Below, one piece after another: positions 20,606-31,072 of a stretch of DNA of 64,000 bases (the stretch's first letter is position 1; every line of letters begins with the position of its first letter). The notes below the pieces were generated by a model, which ran no database searches, had not been told where the DNA came from, and worked only from the letters and a program-made list of their open reading frames with translations. This DNA comes from JAEZBP01 sp963832725 (lineage in GTDB: Bacteria; Myxococcota_A; Polyangia; Polyangiales; Sandaracinaceae), in assembly GCA_963832725.1 (NCBI GenBank), contig CAWHVG010000005.1, positions 930,001 through 994,000 of the forward strand, read 5' to 3'. The position numbers and the translations under genes were made by a program.

Positions 20606-21464
20606 TCAGAATCGGATGCGCGCCACGGGGTCGGACGACCCGCCGCCGCGCCGATGGGCGAGGTCCGAGAGCTTCGCGCCGGGCCTGCGGGGGCCTCGCG
20701 CGGGGAGACGAGAGGCTTCGCTCGAGATCGGCGTGCGGGTCTCGGCGATGGCGCGCTCGAGGGCGGCGCGGTCGAAGCCGGCGATGATCCGGCCTCGGAA
20801 GTCGATGACCGGGATGCCGTTCGCGCTGACACCGGCGGCGCGGGCGGCGCGGAGCATCGCCTCGCGGGCGCCGGGATCGCGCTCGATGTCGCGCTCCACG
20901 AACTCGATGTGGCGCTGCCGCAGGAACGCCTCGGCGCTCCGGCAGGCGCCACACCAGGAGGCCCCGTAGATGACCACGTCGGCGTCGGGGTTCGGGGCGG
21001 CGGCGTTCGGGCTGCCCTCGGCGGCCCCGGCAGACTCGCCTGGGGCGGCCTCGGTCGGCTCGGCGGCCGCCGTCGCCCGCGAGGCGGTGGCGCGGGCGTC
21101 GAACGTCGCGCGGGCCATGACCCGCACGGCGTAGCTCCCCTCCGGTCCGGGCTGGCGCAGATCGGCGACGTAGACCTCGGCGGGATCGAGCCGCTCGTCG
21201 GGCGCCGCGCTCAGAATCGTCGACACGGACCAGCTCGCGATGCTCGGCCGGGATCTCGGTCCGGCTCTCGGCGGTGTGCGGCCCGTCCTCGTCGAACCAC
21301 ACCAGCAAGAGCCCCTCGGCCTCACCGCGCACCTCGAAGGGAGGATCGACCGGCCGCCCGGCCGCCGGGAGCTGGGTCACCTCATCGTCCCCGTGTGCGC
21401 ACCCGCCGAACGCGCCGAGCAATCCGCACACGAGAGCGATCGCGAACATCCATCGGCGCTTCAT
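20606..21464 (-). CDS. Lipoprotein with C-terminal glutaredoxin-like domain (one frame break)
   Basis: ATG at 21464. The N-terminus is a lipoprotein-type signal (MKRRWMFAIALVCGLLG, then AFGGC). A beta-rich segment of ~80 residues and an Ala/Pro/Glu-rich linker follow, then a glutaredoxin/thioredoxin fold with active site GASWCGACRSAE and cis-Pro segment NGIPVIDF. It should act on thiols at the envelope. The frame breaks at GATTC (21214-21218 on + as gaatc): removing one T on the coding strand turns DDSERGA into DDLSAAPDE and joins the two halves. A second GATTC overlaps the stop (20609-20613), so the true C-terminus may extend ~15 residues further, to about 20566. Confidence 0.78.
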
Positions 21465-21711
21465 GGCCCCAATGATGCCGTTACGCGCACGGATGACAAG
21501 CCGATCGGCAGGGTCGACGACGTCGCGGACCGGTGCGCGCGTCGGGGTCGCGCTCGTCGGGAGCGCGGTCGGAGGACGTCGGCCTCGCTCCACCCAATCG
21601 GCCGAGGTGCACCGCGTTCGCCGCCCATCGCAGGGCAAGGCTCGCCCGACCTCTCGGCACGACGCGCGGCCTCGCGGAGCGGGGGCGTCCGCGGCGCGCG
21701 GAACGTTCGGC

Positions 21712-22143
21712 TCAATGGCGGCGGTGCCGGTAGCGCAAGTCGAGCGCGCGGGTCTGGCGTTCGCAGCGGGACACCAGCCCCGCCGCCCGCTCCAGCGCGG
21801 TGTTCGAGCCGTCGATGTCGCGCTGGATCCGCTGCTGCTCGGTGACCGGAATGGCGTTCTCGTCGTCGTAGGGCGCGAGCGCCGCCCGAGCGCGGGCGTG
21901 CAGGTCCTCGGCGGAGATGAGCGTGCGGTGCGCCTCGACGCAGATGTCGCGGGCCCCGCGGACCTCGTCGTTGCTCAGCGGCATGTGCGCCAGGTTGTCG
22001 ACCAGTCGGCGGCGATCCTCAATCGGATCGTCCAGATCGAGACCGTCGAGCCGGTCGAGGAACATGCGGGCCTCGCTGGACGCGTCGTCTTGGCAGCCGG
22101 CCAACACGGCGAGCAGGCTGAGGATGGCGAGGGTCCGGCGCAC
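21712..22143 (-). CDS. Small lipoprotein of unknown function
   Basis: About 143 aa from a GTG at 22143 (VRRTLAILSLLAVLAGC), which gives a textbook short lipoprotein signal with lipobox LAGC; a TTG at 22179 would add 12 residues. The mature part is helical and charged (EARMFLDRLDGLDLDDPIED, DICVEAHRTLISAEDLHARA) and ends in Arg/His-rich sequence. No enzyme motif is seen. It lies just downstream of the universal stress protein gene on the same strand. Confidence 0.65.
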   Translation of the reverse strand: MRRTLAILSLLAVLAGCQDDASSEARMFLDRLDGLDLDDPIEDRRRLVDNLAHMPLSNDEVRGARDICVEAHRTLISAEDLHARARAALAPYDDENAIPVTEQQRIQRDIDGSNTALERAAGLVSRCERQTRALDLRYRHRRH

Positions 22144-22195
22144 GGCCGCGCACCTTAGCGCGGGCCCCGAGGGCGTCAACGACGGTGACCCGGCG

Positions 22196-22660
22196 TCACT
22201 CCTCGGGCGGGCACTCGCGCACCGCGAGCACGTCGGCGTGGGCGTAGCTCATCACCCGGACGGCCACGCTGCCCATGATCCAGCGCGACAACCCGTGCCG
22301 GCCGTGCGTGGCGATGACAATCAGGTCGGGCTTGAGATGGGCGTCGGCGGCCAGGATCTCGCTCGAGGGATCGCCGCAGCGCACCAGGCACTCCACCTCG
22401 ATCCCGGCCTCGGCGACCTCGTCCGGCAGGCGCTCGCGCATGGCCTGCTCGGCGGCGTCCTTCGCCTTCTTCACCCGATCGGCGTCGGTGTGAACGTCGT
22501 AGTAGTGGGGGACCAACGGGCTCGGGGCCTGCGGCTCCGGCAGCACGTGCAGGACGGTCAGCTTGGCGGAGTTGGCGATGGCGAGCTCCGCCGCGCTGCG
22601 CAGGGCCGTGTCGCCCAGGTCCGAGAAGTCGGTGGCGCCGAGGATGTGCGCGTAACGCAA
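22196..22660 (-). CDS. Universal stress protein (UspA family)
   Basis: 154 aa, ATG at 22660 (MRYAHILGATDFSDLGD). The pattern is typical: N-terminal strand and TDFS, SAKLTVLHVLPEP, and near the C-terminus the nucleotide-binding-type segment IATHGRHGLSRWIMGSVA with ADVLAVRE at the end. Usp proteins bind ATP/AMP and modulate stress responses in the cytoplasm. Single-domain length is normal for the family. It starts 22 bases downstream of the HEAT lipoprotein stop, consistent with co-transcription. Confidence 0.9.
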   Translation of the reverse strand: MRYAHILGATDFSDLGDTALRSAAELAIANSAKLTVLHVLPEPQAPSPLVPHYYDVHTDADRVKKAKDAAEQAMRERLPDEVAEAGIEVECLVRCGDPSSEILAADAHLKPDLIVIATHGRHGLSRWIMGSVAVRVMSYAHADVLAVRECPPEE

Positions 22661-22681
22661 AGCGTGGGCTCCTTGTCGGGT

Positions 22682-24001
22682 TCAGGTGGCGGCGGCTGCG
22701 GCCAGGATGCCACCGGCAGCGTAGATGCGCACGAGCGGGTCTTCGTCACGCAGAAGGCCGCGGACGGCGTCGGGCGAGAGGGCCTCGCGGGCCAGCGCTC
22801 GGACAGCGGTGCGGCGCAGGATCGAGGGCGCGTCCGAGTCGATCACACGCTCGAGCAGGCGGCGCGCGCCCGGATCCCCCTCGGCCGAGAGCAGCGCGGC
22901 GGCCTGCACGGCCGGCATCCCCGCGTCTTCGTCCATCAGGCGCCCGAGGGCCGCCCGCGCCATCGCCGGGTCGTGGGGCAAGAGCGCGCGGGCCAGCGAG
23001 AGGCGCACTTCGGCGTTCGGCTCGCGCAGGAGGGCCCGGCGCAACGCGTCGAGCGGCGGGGAAGCGCGCTCCGGCAAGGAGGCCAGGGCGACGCCCGCCT
23101 GCGATCGCAACGCCGGATCGTGGGCGGCCAGCGCCCGCTCCAGAAATGCGCGCGCGTGGCTCGCGCCGGCCAGCTCGTCCGGCCCCTCCGCCCGCTGGAT
23201 GAGCGCGCGCGCCGCCTCGATCCCGGTGGGGCTCGGCGCCACGTCGAGGAGCGGCGCCAGCGCGAGCCGGCCGCGCTCGGGATCCGCCCGCATCAGCGCG
23301 GCGACCGCCGCAAAACGCACGCTCGGCGCGGGATCGCCGAGGCGCTCACGCAACAGCGGCACCGCAATCCCGCCGCTCCCGCCCAAGGCCCGCACCGCCG
23401 CCGCTCGACAGGAGGCCTCGGGGTCACTGCGCGCCACCTCGGCCAGGAGCGCAGCCACCGGCGGTTGGTCGGCCCGGTCGGCCAGGGCGCCGAGCGCGGC
23501 CCGGCGGACGGCGGCGTGCGGCGAGCCGGCCAGGCGCAGAAGGAGCGTCTCGTCTTCGACCGGATCCATCCCGGCGACCGAAGCCGCGAGCACCCCGGGC
23601 TCCGGTGAATCGGCGAGCGCGCGCAGCGCGAGCTTCGCGTCCTCCCGCCCGCGTCGAGCCAGCGCCTCCAGCGCGCCGAGGCGGGCCGGCGTCACCCCGT
23701 CGCTCTCGGCGAGCCGGACCAGCATCGGCATCCCGGCCGTGCCGGCCAACGCGAGCTGCCCGAGGGCCGCCCGCTGCGCGGTGGCGTCGTCACCGGTGGC
23801 CGCGCGCGTCAGGACCAGCCCCGCCACGTTGGCGAGCAGGTCGGCGTCCGCGCCCTCCATCTCCCGGAAGCGCTCGTAGGCCTGGAGCGCGCCGTCCACG
23901 TCGCCTCGCTCCACCGCGCGCACCACCCGACCGCGCGGCGCCGAACCGCAGGCAATCAGGATCAGCGCCGCGCACAGGGCGCTCGTCGCGTTCGTCCGCA
24001 C
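22682..24001 (-). CDS. HEAT-repeat lipoprotein
   Basis: 439 aa, GTG at 24001. The signal MRTNATSALCAALILIAC ends in a lipobox-like LIAC, so it should be anchored in the inner or outer membrane. After a short TPR-like segment (VERGDVDGALQAYERFREME) the rest is a string of ~30-residue HEAT units with recurring AVRRAALGALA, SVRFAAVAALM, EVRLSLARALL and LVRIYAAGGIL. It is probably a binding scaffold. No ribosome-binding site is obvious before the start. It leads the stress-protein gene, 22 bp apart. Confidence 0.8.
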   Translation of the reverse strand: MRTNATSALCAALILIACGSAPRGRVVRAVERGDVDGALQAYERFREMEGADADLLANVAGLVLTRAATGDDATAQRAALGQLALAGTAGMPMLVRLAESDGVTPARLGALEALARRGREDAKLALRALADSPEPGVLAASVAGMDPVEDETLLLRLAGSPHAAVRRAALGALADRADQPPVAALLAEVARSDPEASCRAAAVRALGGSGGIAVPLLRERLGDPAPSVRFAAVAALMRADPERGRLALAPLLDVAPSPTGIEAARALIQRAEGPDELAGASHARAFLERALAAHDPALRSQAGVALASLPERASPPLDALRRALLREPNAEVRLSLARALLPHDPAMARAALGRLMDEDAGMPAVQAAALLSAEGDPGARRLLERVIDSDAPSILRRTAVRALAREALSPDAVRGLLRDEDPLVRIYAAGGILAAAAAT

Positions 24002-24139
24002 CGAGAGGAGGATGCATGCGCCGGCGCCGAGCCGCGAGCGAAAGGCTCGGCGCGGCCGACGAGCCGACCAAACGGAGGCTGCTCAGCGCCGCGGGCACGC
24101 TCCGCCCTGCGTCCCTCGAGCGCGTGGCCTCCTCGTGGC

Positions 24140-24757
24140 TCAGCGCCGTCGAGCCAGCACCGCTTGCTCGCTTGGAGCCGCCTCGAGCGCCTCGCTCGTG
24201 TCCTCCTCGCGCGGCTCCGCGGCGACGCGCACGCGCATATGCGGCACGCCCGGGAAGAACGCGTCGCGCACCTTCTTGCGCATCAGCGCGAGGAAGATCG
24301 GTACGGCGAGGGGGACGCAGCCGTAGAGGAGCCCGGCACCGGCGGCGGCGAGCGCGAGCGGGTAGCCGACGTGCTTCCGCTTCCCGAGCTGCCACGAGGC
24401 GGCCGCCGAGAGGATCGCGGGCGGCGAGAGGAACGCCGCGACGCCGGCCGTCATGGCTAGCCCCTGGACGATGGGGTGCAGGGCATCTCCGAAGGGCGCA
24501 TCCTGGTAGCTCATCACGAGGTAGGCGGGGAGCATCGCGGCGACCATCACCGGCCAGAGGCCGGCCTGGACCCAGAGGGCGACCTTCGCCAGACGGTACG
24601 GGAGGTCCCCTTCGAGCGCCTCGACGTTCGGCTCGCCCCGGGTCAGCCGCGCGAGCAGGTCCTCGAGGCGCGCCCGCTCCCGCACGGCGGCGTCGCGCTC
24701 CGCCTCGGTCGCTTCGAGGCGCGCCCGAAGGGCATCCTCCTCGCTTCGATAGGCCAC
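24140..24757 (-). CDS. Coiled-coil multi-span membrane protein of unknown function
   Basis: 205 aa, ATG at 24757. Residues 1-~45 form a coiled coil (LRARLEATEAERDAAVRERA). Three to four hydrophobic segments follow: WVQAGLWPVMVAAMLPAYLV, GLAMTAGVAAFLSPPAILSA, YPLALAAAGAGLLYGC and VPLAVPIFLALM. The C-terminal tail is charged. No family recognised. Confidence 0.7.
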   Translation of the reverse strand: MAYRSEEDALRARLEATEAERDAAVRERARLEDLLARLTRGEPNVEALEGDLPYRLAKVALWVQAGLWPVMVAAMLPAYLVMSYQDAPFGDALHPIVQGLAMTAGVAAFLSPPAILSAAASWQLGKRKHVGYPLALAAAGAGLLYGCVPLAVPIFLALMRKKVRDAFFPGVPHMRVRVAAEPREEDTSEALEAAPSEQAVLARRR

Positions 24758-24816
24758 CGCACTCTCCTACCACGGCACCGAGCGGATTCTCCCTCCCCTC
24801 GATCTCCGGGCGTGAG

Positions 24817-24990
24817 TCAGCTCGAGCCCTCGACCAGGAAGACGAGCTCGAGCGAGCCATGCTGGTTCGTGCTCCGGTGGCCCTGGAACGCGGCTCTCGA
24901 CGAAGGCCGCTCGATCCGGACCGCGCGACATCGGGACAGATCGAGGCGCACCCGCTGCGGTCGGGCAGGAGGCTCGACGTCGACGGCCAT
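24817..24990 (-). CDS. Possible 57-aa small protein
   Basis: Frame from ATG at 24990 (MAVDVEPPARPQRVRL) to the stop at 24817 (ending LELVFLVEGSS). It reads as plausible protein with no low-complexity bias and lies in the ~295-bp gap between the coiled-coil membrane protein and the DUF4062 gene. No strong ribosome-binding site; it may also be the tail of a degraded gene. Confidence 0.35.
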   Translation of the reverse strand: MAVDVEPPARPQRVRLDLSRCRAVRIERPSSRAAFQGHRSTNQHGSLELVFLVEGSS

Positions 24991-25053
24991 CCCATTCCCC
25001 ACCTGCGCACGAAGGAACCGCGGGGCTGATGCATCGCGTGGTAAAAGGACGGC

Positions 25054-26247
25054 ATGAGCCAGCGGCTCGTCGTCTTCATCAGCTCGACGGTGGAGGACCT
25101 CGACGACGTCCGTCGCGAGCTCAAGAGCGCGCTCGAGCGCCGCGAGATCGAAGTGCGGCTCAGCGAGGACGCGGACTTCCCAGTGGAGCCCGGGGTGACC
25201 TCGCACGACGCCTGCCTGCGCGCGGTAGCCACCTCGCACGTCTTCGTCCTCCTGGTCGGCTCGCGCTTCGGCGGCGAGTACCAGGGGCAGAACAAGTCGA
25301 TCACCTGGCGCGAGTGGGACGAGGCGATGCGAGCGGGGCTCCTGCCCGTGGTGCTGGTGCGGCGGGAGACGAACGCGCTCGCCCACACGCTCTTCCGCGC
25401 CCGGCGCGAGCTGGTGAGGGCCCACCCGGACCGACCGGTCGTCGAGATCGACGCCATGCTGCGCGCCGACCCGCGCTTCGCCGACGAGAAGCCCCACCGC
25501 CACAACCTCCCCGGCGTCCAGCGCTTCATCGACGCGCTGCGCAAAGGCCACGTCGACAACTGGATGCACGGCGACTGGGACGGGACGGCGAAGGAGGCGC
25601 TGCACCGCATCGACGCGCGCTTCTCGGCGGCGCTGGCGATCGGCCGCCGGCAGCAAGCCTCGCTCCGGGACATCGCCGAGCGCGAGCGCCTTCGGACCGA
25701 CGCCCTGCAACAGATCATCTCCTACGCCGGGAGCCTGGCCATCGAGGTGGTGACCGGCCGCCTCTTGGTGGAACAGGCGCTCTCGCACCTCTTGGAGCTG
25801 GTCGCCGATCAGAAGACGGCGCTGCTCGGGTTCCACGATCGCGATCACCACAACTTCGTGGTCTACGTGCGCGAGGGCGACATCCTCACCCAGCGGGTCC
25901 GCGCCACCCACGCGGCCATCCCCACCCACGGGCGGAGCTGGCGGGTCGGCCAAGGCCACGTCGGGCTGGCGGTGCGGAACAACCAGCTCTTGGTGAGCGG
26001 GGACATCCGCAACACCGCGGCGTGGGTGCCCTCGGAGGCGCGGGACACGGATGGCGACCACTACGTCTCGGCGGTCAGCGTCCCCTTCTCGTACCGGACC
26101 CCGACCCACGATCCGGAAGGCGTGTTGATCGTGACCAGTGACCGGCTGGATCACTTCCGCAGCCCCGATCAAGTCGAGGTGTTGACGGTGGCGACGCTGG
26201 CCAACATGTTGACGATGGTGTTGTCGGCCGGAGAGCGCGTGCGATGA
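25054..26247 (+). CDS. DUF4062 - GAF domain protein
   Basis: 397 aa, ATG at 25054. Residues 1-~110 match DUF4062 (RLVVFISSTVEDLDDVRREL, VLLVGSRFGGEY, then SITWREWDEA), a Rossmann/TIR-like domain that often heads STAND and other signalling or defence proteins. After a helical linker, residues ~225-395 form a GAF-type sensor domain (LSHLLELVADQKTALLG, VGQGHVGLAVRNNQLL, VSAVSVPFSYR). Expected role: a cytoplasmic sensor that passes a bound-ligand signal to the DUF4062 part. It overlaps the next gene by 4 bases (ATGA), so the two are translationally coupled. Confidence 0.82.
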   Translation: MSQRLVVFISSTVEDLDDVRRELKSALERREIEVRLSEDADFPVEPGVTSHDACLRAVATSHVFVLLVGSRFGGEYQGQNKSITWREWDEAMRAGLLPVVLVRRETNALAHTLFRARRELVRAHPDRPVVEIDAMLRADPRFADEKPHRHNLPGVQRFIDALRKGHVDNWMHGDWDGTAKEALHRIDARFSAALAIGRRQQASLRDIAERERLRTDALQQIISYAGSLAIEVVTGRLLVEQALSHLLELVADQKTALLGFHDRDHHNFVVYVREGDILTQRVRATHAAIPTHGRSWRVGQGHVGLAVRNNQLLVSGDIRNTAAWVPSEARDTDGDHYVSAVSVPFSYRTPTHDPEGVLIVTSDRLDHFRSPDQVEVLTVATLANMLTMVLSAGERVR

Positions 26248-26432
26248 GCGAAGCGTCCAGCGAGTACGAGTTGGTGGAGGGCATGATCGCCACGGAGAGC
26301 CCTCAGCGCTCGGCCACCCGCATCATCGAGATGCTCGAGCGGGGCGAGGTGGAGCGGGTGCGCGAGCTCTTGCGACGTCGCGCCGCACGCGCCGCCGAGA
26401 CGATCGCGCGCGAGCTCGCCGAGGTCGGCTGA
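26244..26432 (+). CDS. 62-aa helical partner of the DUF4062-GAF protein
   Basis: ATG at 26244 overlaps the stop of the DUF4062-GAF gene (ATGA). The product is almost all amphipathic helix (ATRIIEMLERGEVERVRELL, RRRAARAAETIAREL) and highly charged. Coupling and fixed stoichiometry suggest a subunit or regulator of the upstream protein. No family recognised. Confidence 0.7.
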   Translation: MSEASSEYELVEGMIATESPQRSATRIIEMLERGEVERVRELLRRRAARAAETIARELAEVG

Positions 26433-26444
26433 ACGCGCCCGCGC

Positions 26445-28433
26445 TCAGGCGGCGCGGATCAGCTCGCAGCTCAACCCGAGGTAGATCGCCCGCTGCACGT
26501 CCTCGGAGGTGAGCTCGCCGCGAGAGCGCTCGCGGACGACGATGCCCGACGTCGTGGTCTGACCGTCGATGTCCTGACCGAGCAGGCGCTCCCACTCCGG
26601 CGGCAGGCGGTAGCTCGACAGGGGCGCCGGCGCGGCCGGGTTGGGACGCAGGATCCGCCGCTGGACCGGCTTGAGCGCTGCCTCCATCTGGGCAGGGTCG
26701 ATGTGCATGGCCGCGTCGCGCAAGAGCTCGTGCTCGCCCACCGGCAGCGGGAAGGTCTCCTCTTCGCAACGCTCGCCGCGCACGTAGGCCCACTGCCCGC
26801 TCTTCCAGCGGAACGCGTCGAGGTAGCGGTCCTTGACCTGCTCCGACACCGACTTGAAGAGCTCCATGGGCCGCATGATGCCCAGCCCGACCAACGCGTC
26901 GCCGAGCCGGCCCTCGTAGCGGGGCAGGAGCGCCAGGGCCATCTCCAGCTCCATGCGGAGGATCGCGCCCTTGGCCACCAGCCACTCGCCGAGCAGCTCG
27001 GCTTCCACGTTCGAGGCCACGAAGTCCGGCCGGCCCTCGACGTAGTAGATGCGCTTCTGACGGTCTCCGTCCCAGAGGTAGAGGACGCCGGTCTCGCGGC
27101 GGGCGGTGAGCTGGTGCGCGGTCGGCAAGAGGCGCCCGCCATAGAGCACGCCGCGACGGCTGGCGCCCGTCGGCGGACCGCTCGGTCCCCAGCGGAGCGC
27201 CTTGGAGTCGAGGTAGCGGCGCAGCTCGGGCATCCGGCCGGCCGACTCGAAGTCCCCGTGGTCCTTGCGCACTTTGGTGCCGGGCGGGAGCGCGCCGGTC
27301 ACGATGCGCCGGACCATCTCGGAGAAGGGCACCGGCCCCTCGTGCCGACCGTCCACGAAGCGCAGCTCGTAGGTGGCCGGCGGATCGAGCGCGAGCCGAT
27401 CGAGGAGCGCCTTGGTGTTCGCCGGCGCCTCCTGCGCCTCGTCGATCTCGACCAGGAAGGTGGGGCGCGCGCCCGCCTCCTGCGCCTCGGCGTCGAACTC
27501 CGGCTTGGGCACCAGCTCGAGCCGCTCCAGCAGCCGCGCCAGGTCCTGCGTACCGCGGCCGAGCTCGCCGCGCCGCGCCATGATCTCGCGCAGCGCACGC
27601 TCGAGCGTTCGGGCCGAGGGGCGCTTGTCCAGGTCGCGGCCCAGACCCCAGCCGAGGAGCCTCATCACGTCCTGCGGGATGTGCGAGCCCGCGCGGTGCA
27701 GCACCCCCAGATCGGCGTTCCGGATGGCGATCAGCACATCGAGATCAGCGCCACCGCCGAAGAGCGGCTCGGCGATCAGCAGCTCCGCCAGCACCACACA
27801 GAGCGTGAAGACGTCGCTCTTGGCGTCGACCGGATCGCCGACCACCTGCTCCGGCGACATGTATCCGAGCTTGCCCCGAATGTGACCGTCGTCGGTCCGC
27901 TGCACGGTGGTGCGGCAGCGGGCGATGCCGAAGTCCGTGAGCTTCACGTGGCCTTGGCGATTGAGGAGGAGGTTCGCCGGGCTGACGTCGCGGTGGACGA
28001 GGTTGAGCGGCTTGCCCGACTCGTCGCGCAAGGAGTGGGCGTAGGCGAGCGCGTTGGCCGCCTCGTAGGCGATGTGGAGCGCCGGCCCGAGCGGGACGGT
28101 CTCCTTGTGGCTGGCCACCGTCCTCAAGAGCCGGCCGACGGTGGTGCCCTCCACCATCTCCATCGCCATGAAGAGCGAGCCGCCGTGCTCGCCGAAGTCG
28201 AAGACCTGCACGATGTTCGGGTGCTCGAGGCGGGCCGCCAGCCGCGCCTCGTCGATGAACATCCCGACGAACTCCGGGTCCCGCGCGTTCTGCGGGAGGA
28301 TGCGCTTGAGCGCCAGTCGCTTCTCGAAGCCGTGCGGGCCGAGCCGGCGCGCGACGAACACCTCCGCCATACCACCCGCGGCGAGGCGGCGCTCGATGCG
28401 ATAGGGGCCGAGCGACTGATGGAGCATGGACAC
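26445..28433 (-). CDS. Ser/Thr protein kinase with GYF_2-like and PatA-type (DUF4388) C-terminal domains
   Basis: 662 aa from GTG at 28433; an in-frame ATG at 28427 is equally likely. The kinase domain (~10-280) is complete: AAGGMAEVFVAR, LALKRI, HRDVSPANLL, LTDFGIAR, MSPEQ, DVFTLCV. HRDVSPxN with Ser in place of Lys is frequent in myxobacterial kinases. A GYF_2-like segment follows (~345-400, ELRFVDGRHEGPVPFSEMV), then a DUF4388/PatA N-terminal-like domain (~425-520, TGVLYLWDGDRQKRIYYVEG). Such domains are found in predatory and gliding deltaproteobacteria as localisation or interaction modules. It is transcribed divergently from the kinase gene at 28673, with ~240 bp between. Confidence 0.85.
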   Translation of the reverse strand: MSMLHQSLGPYRIERRLAAGGMAEVFVARRLGPHGFEKRLALKRILPQNARDPEFVGMFIDEARLAARLEHPNIVQVFDFGEHGGSLFMAMEMVEGTTVGRLLRTVASHKETVPLGPALHIAYEAANALAYAHSLRDESGKPLNLVHRDVSPANLLLNRQGHVKLTDFGIARCRTTVQRTDDGHIRGKLGYMSPEQVVGDPVDAKSDVFTLCVVLAELLIAEPLFGGGADLDVLIAIRNADLGVLHRAGSHIPQDVMRLLGWGLGRDLDKRPSARTLERALREIMARRGELGRGTQDLARLLERLELVPKPEFDAEAQEAGARPTFLVEIDEAQEAPANTKALLDRLALDPPATYELRFVDGRHEGPVPFSEMVRRIVTGALPPGTKVRKDHGDFESAGRMPELRRYLDSKALRWGPSGPPTGASRRGVLYGGRLLPTAHQLTARRETGVLYLWDGDRQKRIYYVEGRPDFVASNVEAELLGEWLVAKGAILRMELEMALALLPRYEGRLGDALVGLGIMRPMELFKSVSEQVKDRYLDAFRWKSGQWAYVRGERCEEETFPLPVGEHELLRDAAMHIDPAQMEAALKPVQRRILRPNPAAPAPLSSYRLPPEWERLLGQDIDGQTTTSGIVVRERSRGELTSEDVQRAIYLGLSCELIRAA

Positions 28434-28672
28434 AGCGTGTCAAAAACCGATGGCGGTCGTGCACCGGCGAGACCCGTCCAGTGTAGATCGAGGGCGCCCG
28501 TTCCCAAAAGGGCATCTGCGTGAAAAGCGTGGCCTGGTGCCACGAATCGGTAGGACGCCACGCCCCATGCCGGGGCACGCCACCGCGTTCGTACGAAACA
28601 TGCCGTGTCGCCCGCGAGCGCGTGTATCATCGGCAGGCCGTCACCGCGCTGGACCGACGAGGCCCCATACAC

Positions 28673-30402
<1,730 letters not shown>

Positions 30403-30538
30403 GCTTCTTCCGTACCGGCGCGCTCCCGTCGCGTACGATCACGCTCGAGGCGCAACGACACGCTGCTTTCGCCCGCCGTGCTCGAGAATAGATACCCGGC
30501 GTGAGGAGCGCTCGTGCGCCGCGAGCGACACCGCGAAC

Positions 30539-31060
30539 ATGGTGGAGCGAGGGAAACTACGCTTCGGGATCTTCTTTCTGATCTCGTTCTTCGGGTTCGG
30601 GATCGACACCGCGCTGTTGAACGTCCTGGTCACGATCGGTGGCCTTCGCGGCTCCTTCGGGTCGATGGCGGCCAAGGCGATCTCGTCGGTCAGCGCCAGC
30701 CTGATCATGTTCCTGATGCACCGGCGCTGGACCTACCGCGACCGGCCCGGGCCCCTCTTCACGGAGCTGGGCCGGTACTCGGTCGTGCGTTCGTCGGCCG
30801 TCGCGCTGAGCATCGGCCTCTTCAGCCTGCTCCGCTTCCTGCTCTACGGGCTCGTGAGCCGGTGGGTCTCGCCGAGCCAAGCCAACGTGTGGTCCGCGAA
30901 CCTCGCGCAGATCGGGACCTCCATGACCGTGCTCGGGCTCTCCTACGTCGCGCACGGTCACTTCACGTTCAGCCCCTCGCTTCAGTACGGGATGAAGCAC
31001 GGTGAAAGAGACGTGCGCGTCGACCGACCGCCCGGCTCCGGGAACCGTCCCGCCCGCTGA
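30539..31060 (+). CDS. GtrA-family membrane protein
   Basis: 173 aa, ATG at 30539. Four hydrophobic helices are spaced as in GtrA: FGIFFLISFFGFGIDTALLN, a second with SVSASLIMFLMHRRWTYRD (the conserved xxRxWTF-like turn), a third around VALSIGLFSLLRFLLYGLV and a fourth before HGHFTF. GtrA proteins help translocate lipid-linked sugars across the inner membrane for cell-surface polysaccharide. No glycosyltransferase gene is adjacent. Confidence 0.82.
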   Translation: MVERGKLRFGIFFLISFFGFGIDTALLNVLVTIGGLRGSFGSMAAKAISSVSASLIMFLMHRRWTYRDRPGPLFTELGRYSVVRSSAVALSIGLFSLLRFLLYGLVSRWVSPSQANVWSANLAQIGTSMTVLGLSYVAHGHFTFSPSLQYGMKHGERDVRVDRPPGSGNRPAR

Positions 31061-31072
31061 GCGCAGTTTCTC

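Noticed and set aside
24016..24200. Small plus-strand gene with a strong GAGAGGAGG site (MRRRRAASERLGAADE)
   Set aside because: The frame runs on into the antisense of the coiled-coil membrane protein gene, has no family resemblance and no natural stop; kept as a possibility only.
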